DNA of 64,000 bases from assembly GCA_013399855.1 (NCBI GenBank), contig VXAY01001311.1:568469-632468 (forward strand), given 5' to 3'. This DNA comes from Oxyruncus cristatus. Its lineage: Eukaryota > Chordata > Aves > Passeriformes > Cotingidae. This document shows positions 1-12,269 of the stretch, piece by piece. A model generated the notes under the pieces. The model saw only the letters and a list, made by a program, of their open reading frames with translations, did no database searches and was not told where the DNA came from. Within the stretch, counting starts at the first letter, position 1, and the number at the start of each line of letters is the position of its first letter. A program made the translations under genes and the position numbers.

Positions 1-480
1 CCCTCCCCTGCCCCGACTGGCCCGCCGAGGCACCTTCCTGGGCAGCGCCTTCCCGCTCCTGCCCGGAGAGTCCCCGGGAAGCGATCGGAGGATGCCCGGT
101 GGCGGCGAGGCGGGGGGTTCAACTTCCAACCTCGGGCTCCCGTCAAACTTGGGAAGGCGCTCCGCCGAGCACATGACCTTTTGTTGATCTAGCAGGAGCG
201 ATTATTTTTAGGCAAGTTAACATCCCGGCCCTCCGTCAGGAGAACATCTTTCTGCCTGAGAAGAGAGGGGAAAAAAAGAAAAAGAAAGGAAGAAGTGAAA
301 CTCTTGCCTCCAAGTTTTGGCCGTCGCCTCTCTCGCGGAGTGTCAAGAGCGGGGTCTGGGTATGACGAGCGGGGCTTGGGTGTGACGTAGGTGTGCCCGT
401 CTCCCCCTGCCCGAAGCAGGAGCCTTCCCTGCCTGGAATTAAGTTTTTGCTGTCACTGGCGACGGCTTGTGACCTCCGAG
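1..480. promoter_or_regulatory. CpG island edge, candidate SOX5 promoter
   Basis: GC-rich sequence with roughly 34 CpG dinucleotides by eye, densest in 1-250 and again around 320-480, then fading into AT-rich DNA. The island is cut by the window start. A CRE-like TGACGTAG lies near 383-390. In vertebrates such islands usually mark promoters. With SOX5 as the only gene recognised downstream on the + strand, a SOX5 alternative promoter or first exon is the simplest reading. No TSS, reliable donor or coding sequence can be fixed here. It could also serve a divergent non-coding transcript. Confidence 0.5.
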
Positions 481-2394
481 AGTTTAGTTCTTTTTTCGTA
501 TAATCTGGCACTCCTAAGAGGTTTTGAAGCGTTCTCTCAGGCGCTTGTACACGCATCCATTGATGGTCCCGCATCCTTTCCCTCCGGCTTCTTTTTTAAG
601 GGTTATTAATAGTCCCTTGTGTGGCTGCAGTAAACAATCCAAACTTTCATTTCTAAGCGGTAAATAAAAGAATGCCAGGATGCGCGTTACTGAGGTTTTT
701 CTCATCTTCGTGAAAGCTACCTCCTGTATAAACATTTGGTTGTATCTGACTATGCAATACAAGCTAGGTGCTAGACCAGCTGGTTAAAAATATGCTAAGT
801 CAAGCTGTTCATCGTTCAAACCTACTGAATTTGATAGTAAAGGCATAGAAAAGAAGGCAAGATAAAAACATTTTAAGTGGGCTGAGGAACACGCGTGCAG
901 GGAAAGGACAGGAAAGAACGCTTGAATTAAAAGATCAGAGAAAATTGAAATTGGGAAATGCAGAAAAGAACTGTTTTAACACTTTCAATCCTTGTTCTGC
1001 AACTAGAACGCTTCCTTACTAGAAAGTGGAATTGTCTTGGTCGCTCTACTCCAAGGTCATCTTTAATACAGTTAATCTTCCAGACTTACTTGGAATACTC
1101 GGTGTTTCTCTTTGGTTTGTTATCATTACAATAATAGAACAAAATTGTTTTTGTTTACATCCACTGTGTTAACTTAGTTCAGCTACCTGAGGAAACCGTT
1201 ACTGTTTCTGGTATCAGATTTGATCTAGCATTATGACGGTGATATATTTGTCTTGTTCAGACAGTCTATAGATTCAAGTATTTCATATGCTTCACTAAGA
1301 TTATACATAGAAATTTATAAGCAAGTGATTTGGATTATTCTTTGAACTTTATGATGAACACAATACTTTTAAACTCTGTAAAGCAGAAAGAAGTCCTTTC
1401 ATTTTCCTGTGGGGGGACTTTTTTTTTTTTAATCTTAAGTTTCTCTGCATTATAAATATATGTATATTTATATAAATTTTATATACAAACAAATCATTTG
1501 GGACAAAACATCTTCCTTAGAAATAGAATGAGCTTCCCTACCCTTTTTTTTCCCCCTCCAGGCATACGTTTCATTTTCAGAGATCCCAGCTTTGCTCTTG
1601 TAAACATTCTAGTTAAATAATCAATACGCTGCTCTCCTTTTGCTATGCAGATAATAGCAAGCAGTAGAAATGGGAAGCAATAAAAATGAACCTCGGGACA
1701 TACAATTTTTTTTTTTTAATTTTTTGAAACAGTTTTCCCTCTGCAGTTGAAATTGGGAATACAAACCATTATCTTTTGTTAATCATTACCATTTGTTTAC
1801 ATTGTGTGTGTTTGACTATAGTTACACACGCATACACAGAGAAGACACTGTCCATGGAGTACATGTGTGTTTGTCAGAAAACAGCCACGAGGACACACTT
1901 TATCTCACGCAGAGATGCACAGACCCTCACACACAAGCGTGCTCGCAGAGTTCACGTGTGTATGTATGCACGATGCACAGACGATTGTTTTTTAGACGAC
2001 TATGGCAGCTTACTTTCTCAGATTCTTATTGAATACAGTTCCTGGAGTGCATTTCTTCAGTCAGTTGGGGTCCAGCATGTTGTATCTGCATGACCCACTT
2101 CAGTTTTGTTATTACTCTCCATCTCCCGCTATTCCTTTTTAAACCTGAATACCAGAGTACAAGGAGATACAGATTTGTCAGGCAAAGTTGTTTGCAGTTC
2201 AGGTCTCAGAGCGCCTGTATGTGTCTCAGGAGGTTGTTCTTTGCCGGTTGTCTTTCCCATGATGTTCCAGTGTATGCCAGTAAACTGCAAACAGCTCAGA
2301 AACTTTCAGTCACCCCAGCTGAAGGCGGCTGAATCCAGGGTGCTTCTCTTGTGTGTCTGTGGCCGTTATCGGGGGGCATTTATGATACACACTT

Positions 2395-2520
2395 GGAATG
2401 AAAATGATCCTCAGTGTCAGACGAGTAAACATTCATTAATTCATTCAGCATCACTGGTAAATTGCAGTAGGTTTTGTGAATTAACACGTATAATTAATTA
2501 CCGTGACAAAAATGTGAGGG
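2395..2520. promoter_or_regulatory. Candidate non-coding regulatory element
   Basis: Repeat-free AT-rich block with clustered homeodomain-type cores: ATTCATTAATTCATTC near 2431-2446 and TAATTAATTA at 2491-2500. This texture is common in conserved elements of developmental genes. Conservation itself is not visible, so the call is inference only. Confidence 0.22.
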
Positions 2521-3889
2521 TTTTCGTCCTTTCCTGAGAAGTTCCTTGCACGTCTTTTTCTTTCTGTTTGTGGCAGTTCAGCTGCTTGATTGAGAGAAGC
2601 ATCAGAATGTGTACGCTGAGGGGGATGATGTTTGCAGAAACGCTGTAGGAAGAAATTACAACTGGAATCTGCTCCGTGTGTTACACAGGGGAAGGGTAAC
2701 TTCGGAGATGTACTCTGTGACGTACCTGTGGCACTCTGAATTGCCTCTAAAGGTCTCAAAAAGAAAAAGTCTCTTGTTGTTTGATTTTTCTCTCTTTTTT
2801 TTTAGTTAAAGTTGGGTCATTAAATATAACATGTATGGCCACAATAGAAAGGAAGTTTACTTCATTGAGGAAAAGGTAGAGACAATGCAGCCAGAACCAT
2901 TGGGGACAGCTAGGAGATTTACAGAATGATAAAAACTCAGAAATGCCCAACATAAAGTTTTAATGTCTTAATAAAATCTGATTAATGAAAAATAGATAAA
3001 GTGACTGCTTAACAATGTCCCTAGTGTATGGAATGTTCTTAAACCCAAATTAATTACTGCATATTTACATTTCTCTGTAGACTGAGAGAGAGGCTTCGCT
3101 AGGCATCCGGACAGAGTGACACCCTTTCTCTTTCTCATTATTGTCTTTGTTTTTAATTTTAACTTTTATTTTTAACATGCCAGTTCAAGGTACAGTGGTA
3201 TGCAGTGTTTGTAGAAGGAAGGATGGGTTACTGCCTCCCTAGGAAAAAGGAAGAGCTAGAAAAGACAAAAGGCATGGATGGGAGCAGTGGGGATGGGGAC
3301 AGTAGAACAAGTTCAGCGTTTACAGTCGCCAGTTCTGTGCTCTCGAAACCTTCTCTGTGCTGGTGAATAGCTTGTGGAAAGGAAAGGCTCAGGGATGTAA
3401 AGCAACTCTCTGCTAGGAGGAAAAAAATATACTTAGCTGCTTCACTGCTGCACTGCACGAGTCATTTCAGACTCCCACTGAATTTATTTTGGGGTTGTAC
3501 CAACACTGTCAAATGGAGAAATCATTTTCCTAAAAGGAAACTTTGCGTATTCCTAAGTGCTTTTCTTAGCTAAAGTTACCCTAAAAGCTTTCTTCTGCTG
3601 CATTTGCTGAGAATTTTGGAGAAAGAATAATACCTTTCTATTAACCAGCTTGCTCAGAATGATGTCCCGCTCTCCTAAAATCTACCTGTAGAAGTAAGAG
3701 TGACTATTTCTTAATTTAAAAGCATACGATGAGATTTTTTTTAATATCGGGCTGAATAGCTTTTAACTTTCATTGAGATGTTATAAGAAAAAGACTTTAT
3801 TGCTTAAGTCTGTGGTTCTAGGGATCTGAGATTTGGAGAATAATAAATAGAGTGCCAGTTAAAAGTTTCAGATACTGTTTTGTCACAGT

Positions 3890-4250
3890 GACGAAAATTA
3901 ACACAATTTTATTTCTCTGAGATAAGGCTGAAGGAATTAATGCGTTTGCAGACTTCTCATTATTGTCCTGCATGCACTAATTTAATTTGTTGTGCTTATG
4001 CTTAGCGAGGAAGAAGTTGACTGTTACAGATTATGGATTTTAATGAACATCTCAATAATTTACCAGTTGCTGAAATTGTGAGCTAGACTTAGAAGGCAAA
4101 AGCCCAAATGAAAGAGCTGATGAGTGACACACCAGCCCGCACAATTTGACTGTTGTATTCATTGCATTTGAATCAAATTGGGAGTTTGGCATTACTAATT
4201 CTGGGTGGCTGGCTCATCATATGCATTCAAGGAGTTAATTAAAACACACA
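3890..4250. promoter_or_regulatory. Candidate non-coding regulatory element
   Basis: Single-copy block with ATTGT/ACAAT cores (SOX HMG-type half sites) at about 3961 and 4141, an octamer-like ATTTGAAT near 4166, and TTAATTAAAA at about 4235-4244, next to a short CA tract. Cluster composition suggests an enhancer, but this is inferred from motif texture only. Confidence 0.25.
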
Positions 4251-4266
4251 CAAACACATACACACA
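4244..4266. repeat. Short imperfect CA microsatellite
   Basis: ACACACACAAACACATACACAC-type tract of about 23 bases, interrupted. Simple sequence, potentially length-variable. Confidence 0.8.
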
Positions 4267-5147
4267 GTCTCCCACCAAGCATCTTGCGGTGTTTATGTGC
4301 ATAGTGTGTTTGATTGGTACCTTTAGGTAGGAGAGGAATTGTTTTTCTTTCTCTTGCTGTCCAGAGATCTTAAATATGTAGCTAGTTTACAAAATATTTA
4401 CTACTTCTCAGGGAGTTTTTAACGAGCATTTATGGCTTTATCATTTAGGAGGCATGTAGTTGAGTTACTTAAATGTGAAGCTCCCTGGTAGGATTGGCTT
4501 ATGTGTCTGTGTAATGTGGTGTATCGGTGGCTGTATAAAATAGACTTTTAGCAGTATTTAAACAGGAAAAAGAGTATCTCTTCCCAAGGAAGATTTATAG
4601 TTTCTTTGCATGCTTTTCATATGAGACTTAAAGAACAGGATACCTGTATGTTTGCCTGTCAGATACTTCTACCTTCACAACTGTTGCAGAAGTCAGTGTG
4701 ACATCCTCTTGACTTTCTGTTTTATTGTATTTTTTTAATTTCTGGTTCAGGCCTGGTTCTAGCATAATTAACTCCTAAGAGAAGGGAGGGAAAAACATAT
4801 CATCTTGTACCTGTACACACTGGAGATACTCTATGACTGTGAATTCTGCCACTGTAGTCAAGAGCAAAGAAGCACCCACAGCAATTAATCAATAGCAATA
4901 GTATGTCTGTGCTATGGCAAGGAGTTCATTGTTTAACAAGTAGCGTCCCTAGAAGCAAAGAGTTTTTCCCTTTTAAAGTACCTATGGATTTCTATCAAAT
5001 TTGTAAAATGCATGAAGTCTCCTGTGCACCCTACAAAAGGTAAAATTACGTTCCATGTGTGTATATTAAAACCCACAAAACTGCACATTGAGCAAACCCT
5101 CGTCGCATTATTGAGTTACCTAAACCAGAACTTAACTTCTCCAACTC

Positions 5148-5700
5148 TTGAGACGGGTTGTGGTTTTCCCCGGAGCTTTTCGGCGGGCTCTGGGCAGCGG
5201 GCGAGGGGAGCAGTCGCACACTCTGCACCTGGCGGGGACTTACTTGTGGTGCTGGTACCTTCCACGTCTCCTCCCGCAGACCCCCTGGCGAAGCCCCGCC
5301 GCCAGCAGCCACCATCAAGTTTTCACCCGCGCCTTTGCCGAGGGTTATGATGCCGGGCTGCCGCCTGCCACACGTCCCACCTCTCCCGCACCCTGCCAGG
5401 GGCTGGCTTGGTCCAAGTGGCTTGTGCCTCGCCTGGGGCCGGGGCTGGGCTCTGCCCGCGGCCAGCGGGCGCCAGGGCCACAGTGGGGAGCCCAACGCGC
5501 CGCAGCCTCTGCTCGAGAGACGCTGCTTGTCATCTCCACGTCGAGCCCAGCCTCTGCCAGCCTGAGAAGCCAAGAGTCTCTAAAAGTTGTTCCTGAGCCC
5601 ACATGTCCTTGTGACAGCGTGAAGTTCTGCGCGCCATAGTCGTTAGGAGTGAGCAGATCCAGACAAGGTTTTGGAGGAATTTCGGTGAGCGCTGCTTGCA
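5148..5700. promoter_or_regulatory. Internal CpG island, candidate alternative promoter
   Basis: About 550 bases of strongly GC-rich sequence containing close to 39 CpGs by eye, sharply bounded by AT-rich DNA on both sides. GTGAGC at 5685-5690 could be a splice donor of a + strand first exon. Several overlapping open frames exist on both strands, as expected in GC-rich DNA where stops are rare, and none resembles a known protein. The island lies about 31 kb upstream of the SOX5 exon. A SOX5 alternative promoter is favoured; a separate antisense or non-coding transcript is the alternative. Confidence 0.55.
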
Positions 5701-6831
5701 GGGGCCATGGTACTTGAAAAGAATGTGAGTGAATGGAAATTGTGAGGTGTGCAGTGGTAATTCAGAGAAGCTGTTTTTTTTTTTTTAGGATAGGTGCGAA
5801 ATTTATTTTTTTTGAGGAAGAGACAAAGACGTGTTGAATTCCAACTGTCAGAATTATCAGACGTTAATATGAAGTTCAGGCGCTGCCATGGTATTGGGGG
5901 AGCTGTTGTTTCGTAGTTTGTTTCTAAAGAAATTGGCAAACATTTTCCAACTCCCTGGTTTTGATCTGGCATGGCACTTGTCTTCAACTCGTCCTTTTGT
6001 CACCTTGTTTTAAAAAAAAAAAAAAAAAATTCCTGCATGATGTTATTACTTTTGACTTGTGGAACTTTGGAAGTTGAAGTGAAAATGAGAAAAAGCTTGG
6101 GGCTTGCTTTGAAAGTTTGAAATGGCTTTGACCTGGCTTCCCTTAAAAGTATTGTGGGATTAATCAGGTAACATTTCTCAATTCTCAAATTATATTTATA
6201 TTTTGCTATTTTAAAAATTTATGTTTAATATTCCAGATTTTCTTTTTATACTTTTTTTTTTAAAGACCAAGTATTGAAATTCATATTGGCATCTGCTCTT
6301 TGAGATCTATAATAATTTTATTTTGTTTTGCCAAGTACTTCTGGTTTTGTGTTTTTTCAGGTTCATATAGACTGTCTTAATTTTGTTGTTTTGGGTTTTT
6401 TTCCTAGGATGTGGATGTCTGAGTGCTATTTGACCTAAACATACCATAAAATGTTTCCTTAGTGCTAATTTTTCTTTGTGGTTGTAGTACAGTCTCATTA
6501 CTACTGTTGTAATGAGTTTGTTTCTGTCTTACTAATCTTAATATAATTCTGTTACTTTGGGGGGCAAAAATATAAGCGGAATTAATAGAAATTTAATTTT
6601 CTTTTGTGAATAATCAGAGTTCTTTTTAGTGGTGAGGAACTTGGGAGGGAGATATGTGTTATTTTTGTACAGTTAAGAGTGTTGTCTGCATGTTCTTCAT
6701 GGACCTTTGTAGTTCTGGAGAGAAAAGACCTAGGAATCTAGTTTCTTTTGGTTTCTTTGGTGCTGGGCTTTATTGTTTTAAGGATGTGGGAATGAAAAAA
6801 ATACCCCAGGTTTCATTGATTCATCTCACAG
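5701..6831. other. AT-rich non-coding interval
   Basis: AT-rich sequence between the second CpG island and the exon-like segment. It contains an A18 tract at 6012-6029 and other short homopolymers. No gene or named repeat recognised. Confidence 0.6.
6012..6029. repeat. A18 homopolymer
   Basis: Run of 18 A bases. No retroposon body is recognisable immediately 5' of it, so it may be simple sequence rather than a retrotransposon tail. Confidence 0.85.
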
Positions 6832-6916
6832 GTTGATCATGGGCAAAGATAATGGATCTGACAGTGAGCTGGAGTTACTTACCATCGCCAACTCAATATG
6901 CAGCAGAAGACCAGGA
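6832..6916 (+). other. Exon-like segment, possible 5' leader exon
   Basis: An 85-base segment begins after TCATCTCACAG (AG at 6830-6831) and ends before GTAAGG (6917-6922), so both splice signals are plausible. Inside it, an ATG at 6839 opens 26 codons (MGKDNGSDSELELLTIANSI, then CSRRPG) with no stop up to the donor. I do not recognise this peptide. If joined directly to the SOX5 exon at 36975 the frame would be wrong for SOX5, and the reading frame would stop within that exon. It would therefore act as an upstream ORF in a leader rather than as an N-terminal extension. It may equally be a chance combination or a conserved non-coding element. Confidence 0.25.
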
Positions 6917-7763
6917 GTAAGGAAAATTTTAGTAGTTTGGAAGAATTATTAATATTGTTATTCCTTTTTTACCATAGATACATGAAAAGATTCCACCAAA
7001 CTGTTTTTTGCCATTTAAAACAGTGAGCCTAACAAAATCTCAAGGGTGTGTGTACGTTCTCCTGTGCACAGATGCATTCGGGTTTGTTCCCTGTGGTTTG
7101 GTGTGTTCATTATCTGGGTTGCATTAAGTTGCAATACCTTCAGTTAATTTCTGAATCCTGAAGAGACTGTACTTTAGTAGGGTGTGATGGAGATAAAATT
7201 CAACAGAGTACAAAAGACCAAAGTGCAGCGCTGCACACGATGCTTATAATTTGGAGGTATTCTTTGTTCTAAGAGAGAGAATGCTCAGTGAAGGGCATGA
7301 AGCCTATGGTGTCCTCTCACCTTGAGTGGGGCCTTCCTGAGTTAGGGTTCAGGCACTTCAGCAGAGCTTTGTGCTGGGAGGGAGCTGTATTTCTGTCCAT
7401 GCTGTATTTGATTGTGGAGAAGTCTTCTGTTCTCAGATAAATTCCCATAGCGTCCTAATTACATTCACTTCGTAAAACAAGACTGAAAACATTTGCTCCA
7501 AAGGTTTAGTCAAATTTCTATTCCTAGGGTTTTATCCCTAAATTTCAATGCAATGGCCTCACTGGGGCAGAGGCTTTTTTGGATAGAAATGAGATGTGTG
7601 GGAAGGTGATGGTTGGTAAGGGCGGAGGAAAGGTTGTTCTTAACCATTTGGCATGTCTATTAACAAACTGGGTCATTTTGTTGTGTTGTATTTACATGAC
7701 TTGTTCCTGTGCTGGTGTGAAATGTGAATCACCAAAACATGATGATTATTTAAAAAAAAAAAT

Positions 7764-7823
7764 AGGCTAAATGAAACAAAACTGAAATAGAACTGAAAGG
7801 CTAAATGAAATCAACTGAAAACA
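7764..7823. repeat. Two-copy tandem duplication, 34-base period
   Basis: AGGCTAAATGAAA starts at 7764 and again at 7798, each followed by similar A-rich, ACTGAAA-containing sequence. It is a small local duplication with mild divergence between copies. Confidence 0.75.
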
Positions 7824-8364
7824 GAACATGCAACATTATTCTTTTGATACAGTTTCCTTCTGCAGTTGCTGAGTAAAGCCAAATAGTTCTTTTTTTCCAC
7901 GTCTGTTAAAAATATCCAGGCTTTTGAGTTCGAAAATCACAGAGACATAGAAAATACATCTCTTCCTTAGGTTCAGCTTTTGATTTGTCTTTTACTCATG
8001 GATCTTGGACACTTAAGTAGATATTTATGGTGTGTTGTAAAGAAGGCTACTGATTCTCATCATTGTTGAAACCATATGAGCATCAAGTTGATTCTGGTTT
8101 TGCGACTGAGATTAGAATTTGGCAGAATTTCTGAGTGGAAGGCTCTCATCCTTTGCTTATGTTTTGTAAGTTCTGCTCACTTTTGCTGTTCTTGCCTGAA
8201 CTCTGAAATTAATTGTGTGACTTGGGAACCTGTGTTAGGCTACGGCGTTTGCCTGAGACACCAAGCAAAGTATGGGAAAAGTACTGTGCCACTCTCAAGT
8301 ATGCCATGCATCTCTTTTATAGATAATCTGCATGTGTATTAGTGTCATTGATTTAGTGTGTTTT

Positions 8365-8450
8365 TGTAGAGTGCAAGCATCCTGAATCAGGACCCCATTA
8401 TGCTTGTCACTGTACAAACACAAAAAAGAAGGTTTCTTTCCATTCCACAG
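8365..8450 (+). repeat. Ancient amniote interspersed repeat fragment
   Basis: The order ATCAGGACCCCATTATGCTTG, CACTGTACAAACACA, then a pyrimidine-rich TTTCTTTCCATTCC segment matches an old repeat I know from turtles and birds. That repeat reads as a GGGGCCCCATTGTGCTAGG-like block, CACTGTACAAACACA, then CAGTCCCTGCC. The family name is uncertain. A likely relative is at 46228-46325. Confidence 0.45.
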
Positions 8451-8799
8451 AGCAGCCTTTGTGCTTGGAGCTTAGAGTAATATCAATGTGTCTTTGTATG
8501 GGGAAAATTCAGAAATGGAGAGTAGGTAAGAGATCCCTAGCGTGGTTCATGAATGAGATTTCAGTCCTGAAGCCATGCTTAACAATTTATAAATTGAGCA
8601 ATATATGTGCATGTGTATTCTCTCTGTATTTTTTTCTGCATGCATGTATGTAGAAGTTGCTTTACTGTTAGAAGTACTGATATTATTAATAATAGATTCA
8701 TACTTCCTATAAAGTCTTTTGATTAGGAATTCAGAGCGTTTGGAAAGCATTGATATACAAATCATGAAGATTTCTGTGCTCTTTAGATTGAGAAGCAAG

Positions 8800-8880
8800 A
8801 TTAGCCTCAACCTATAGATGAGAAAACTGAGGAACGGTGTCACAAAATCCTTTGTGTGTGTGGTTATAAAAAGTAGAGCT
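8800..8880 (-). repeat. MIR/core-SINE relic
   Basis: TAGATGAGAAAACTGAGGAAC followed by CACAAAATCC and later AGTAGAGCTACAGA resembles the reverse complement of the MIR core (CTCAGTTTCCTCATCTGTAA region). Diverged, so length and boundaries are approximate. Confidence 0.5.
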
Positions 8881-11800
8881 ACAGACTGGTAGTTCTGTTT
8901 TTTAACCTCAAGACACCCTCCTTTTCCATCTTGAGATCCTAAAAAACTGCAAGTTACAGACTTCTCTCTGTCCAATTATATGAACTACATTATTCAAATA
9001 ACTTAAATATGTAAAATAGGGAGCAGGGAATATAATTAATAAAATAAAGTAAAGAAATATTTACAACCACAGTCATATCGTTGAGGGCTGGGAGGGAGTA
9101 CTCTCTGTAGACCCTCCGATTACCTGAGCGTGCTTCTAAACTCCCCACCTGGAGGCAAGTTTGGATAACTGGAGTTAAGGAAGCAGCACCCGCCGTGTTT
9201 AAGCAGTAAATTGGGAGACAGTGTGTGCTACCCTAACTTTCGTCCTGGGGAACAGTTAACATCTCCAGGCGTGTGTACGAGAGCTGTCACATGTTTTATA
9301 ACCTAAGGACCAGGCACGAGGGGAGTCCAGGAAAAAATTCTTCACATGGAGAGTATTAATGTGAGGAACAGACTCTACTGCAAGCAACAATGTAGGCAGC
9401 CACAGTGAGCAAACCAGCGAGCCTAAAAGCAAAAAACCACGCTGCAGAACACAAAATACATTGTGATTCTTACCCGCACGTTTGACATCTGTTTTTTAAA
9501 TGTGTGACGGAGATCCAAACCGAAGGAAAGGATACGGCCTTATTAAAAGGGAGGAATTATTTTCTTACTCAAGGTAAAAGTTCTTCTGATCTGTTTTAGT
9601 GGGGATTTTTTCTCATTTCCAACTGAGAGTAGAGCTGAAACACTGAGGTCTGCAGGTAGCTTTAGATCTGGGCTGTGTGTTGCATTGCTTACTACACACT
9701 GTTGAGAAAATGGGTATAAACTGAAGGAGTCCCACGTGGATTTGATCGCTGTAGCCTACGGATATCATGACTGATCTATTAAGTTATCCTCTTTGATAAG
9801 TTCTTTATGAGGGACACTACTTTCAAGATAATGGATTATGATCAGGCCAGTTCCAGTGTTTCAGTAGTAGTTACTCAGCAGTGTGTTCACAAAGACCTAT
9901 TTTGTGATAGGGCCAGTCAAGGCATCCTTTAAAAAAGTGCCCATTCATTCTGAGTGTTTGGGCTCAGTAGCACTGGAGTTCAGCGTCAGGTCCTAAAAAT
10001 GTAGGCCTAATTAATTAATGTTCTGCTCAACTCTATGAAAAAAACAGACATTCTTCACCCCAGTAAACCACGATGGCATGAAATGGTGACTCATGAGGAG
10101 ATCACTGAGCAGAAGCCTGACTTTCCTTAATCTGCAGCAAACTTCCATTGGTTGCAGTGCCACCAGAATTTCTAAAGCATCAGGAGGGATTTCTGCAGGC
10201 TTCAAATCTGTAGATTTTGGAAGTTCTGCCTTGGGTGTGCTTTAAAGACAGGTTAACTATCTACTTCTCCTAAACAACGTGTATGCTTGGCGGATTAGAA
10301 TGATCAGAGTGGTGGTGATGAAAACGTACCTGAGTTATGTCAGGGCTAACATCTGGGCCTTGGTGGACTTGGCACTGTACACAAAATCAATCTTTGTTTT
10401 GAAACTGTGTGTTTCCTAAGGTAGTAATTCCCAGTTGTGGCCACCAAGGTCTATAGCGAGACGGCTGCACAAAAATGCCTTCTTCCAAGTATACATTTGT
10501 TTGATAACCTCAGTGGTCAAAAGTGTGACCTCTGTTAATTTATCACCAGGCAAATTATTGTCACCCATTCACAGATTCCATGAGAACCCGGGGCAGATAG
10601 CAGAGCCCCATGCTGGTAAGCATTTCTGGTTTTGCTGTTTGTGGCAATAAACAACGTACTTACAAATGAGTTGACCGAGGTACCTGCAGCTGAGGTGACT
10701 TGCTGTGGGTTGTCCGGCGTAACAGCAGCAGATTCACCAGCAGATCCTTAGAGAGCTCATTGCCCTTGTCTGGCACTGACTCCTCCAGAGCAGCTTAGCT
10801 TATCTTATATTTTCATTTTAGAGACACTAAACAGTTATCAAATAAGAAAGGCGAAGTCTTACTATTAAAATGATCTATAGATTTTCCTGCTTGATGTTTC
10901 TTAGAAAGAGGAAAACAAGGGGAATGGAGTTTCTGCTGTTGTATTTGGGTAGAGTCTGATGTGGAAGCCCATAGTTTTAAAAGCAACTATAAAAACTTAC
11001 AATGTAATAGAAATTAGAGCATTATTTAAGAAAGAAGGTAAATAAAATAGTTTTTTATATACACGTGCAGTCTATTGAAAGGCCATCCAAAGCAGTGATA
11101 CCAATTTAAGATGATGATCTTTTGGCTTAATTATACATCTGGGAGGTATTAGCTGAACATTTTGTGGAGAACTGTGAATACCTTAGTTGCCAGTTGTCTA
11201 AAATGCAGCTAATGATTGCTTCAGTGCCAGTGTTTTGATGGCTAGAACCTAGGCCTGAATATGAATACAAAGAACTCCATCTAAAAAAACTGCGTGTGCG
11301 CACACACTTTTTATACAAAACAGATTTCAACCATCTGCTTGGCACTTAGCTTTGCAACTATAGGCTCTGATATGAAAGGGAGCACTGTCCAGATTATGAA
11401 TGGTATCACTTTTATTGGTACCTTGGAAAAATCCTAGTGTTTCAGGAAGCTGGTGTAGCCAATGGTTTTCTTCAGTGGAATAATGAAAACAAACTGCCTT
11501 AGCCAAAATTTTGTGCCTTCCGTCATTCCTCCGACGGCAATGTCTCCCTTACGCTTGCAGAAGGGATTTTGTATTGAAGAAAAGTTTCTGTTCTTCACCT
11601 CAGCATTTCCAAGTGTATTGGAGGATTTTAGATGAGTGGCCCTTAGAACTGACACCCCAGATGGTTTATGACACAAAGCACTGTTTGCTTAGGAATACGT
11701 TGTATAGCAGAGTCTGTTGCCCAAGCACTGCAGAGCGTGTCAAATCAGCATGGAAGTTAATGGACCAAAAGCCCTTCTGAATTTAACACTTTCCCATTTG

Positions 11801-12269
11801 ATCTGAATTTACAGCTTTAAATCAGGACCACAGTTTTCCTTTAGTGGTTCAGTGGTGAAAAGTAAAGGTTGATAGCGTAATTTACAGGTACCTAATACAA
11901 TCATTTTGACCCAATTCAACTGCTTAAAGGTTTAGAATGAATGAGACTGACTTAAAATCTTTGGTAAAAGTCAATTCATGAAATATATATATTTAAAAAA
12001 AATTGGAAAGTTGGGAGATTTGTATATGTAGTAATTCGGTATTCTGACCAGTTCATGTTTTCCCCTTGAGTGGAAGAAAATGCACCCTACAAAAAGTCAA
12101 AAATCTGTGGAGCTTTCACTCTTTGTTAGCGATTAAGGTATTATTTCCTTGCCTTCGCTAGTTTATCCTTAAAATATTCAGGAAAAAAATAGTTTCTTCT
12201 TTCCTTTTCTTCTGTGCAAGGACTTGATAGCATTTTTCCTTAGGTGCATGTTTGGAAAAAGATGGTGAA

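Larger units (their letters stand above)
481..5147. other. Non-coding interval between two CpG islands
   Basis: No exon is recognised. The sequence is AT-rich single-copy DNA with an AT-rich tract at about 1450-1486 and a short CA tract at 4244-4266. Two stretches, 2395-2520 and 3890-4250, look like regulatory DNA and are listed separately. Open reading frames here are short, lack family resemblance and have no splice context. Confidence 0.6.

Noticed and set aside
4896..4920. ATGTCTGTG as a possible start exon of the long SOX5 isoform (MSV before MSSK)
   Set aside because: The match is followed by GCTATG, not by a splice donor, so it cannot supply the needed phase at 36975.
5046..5573. Long open frames on both strands in the CpG island
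   Set aside because: GC-rich DNA has few stop codons. The frames overlap each other on both strands and resemble no protein family.
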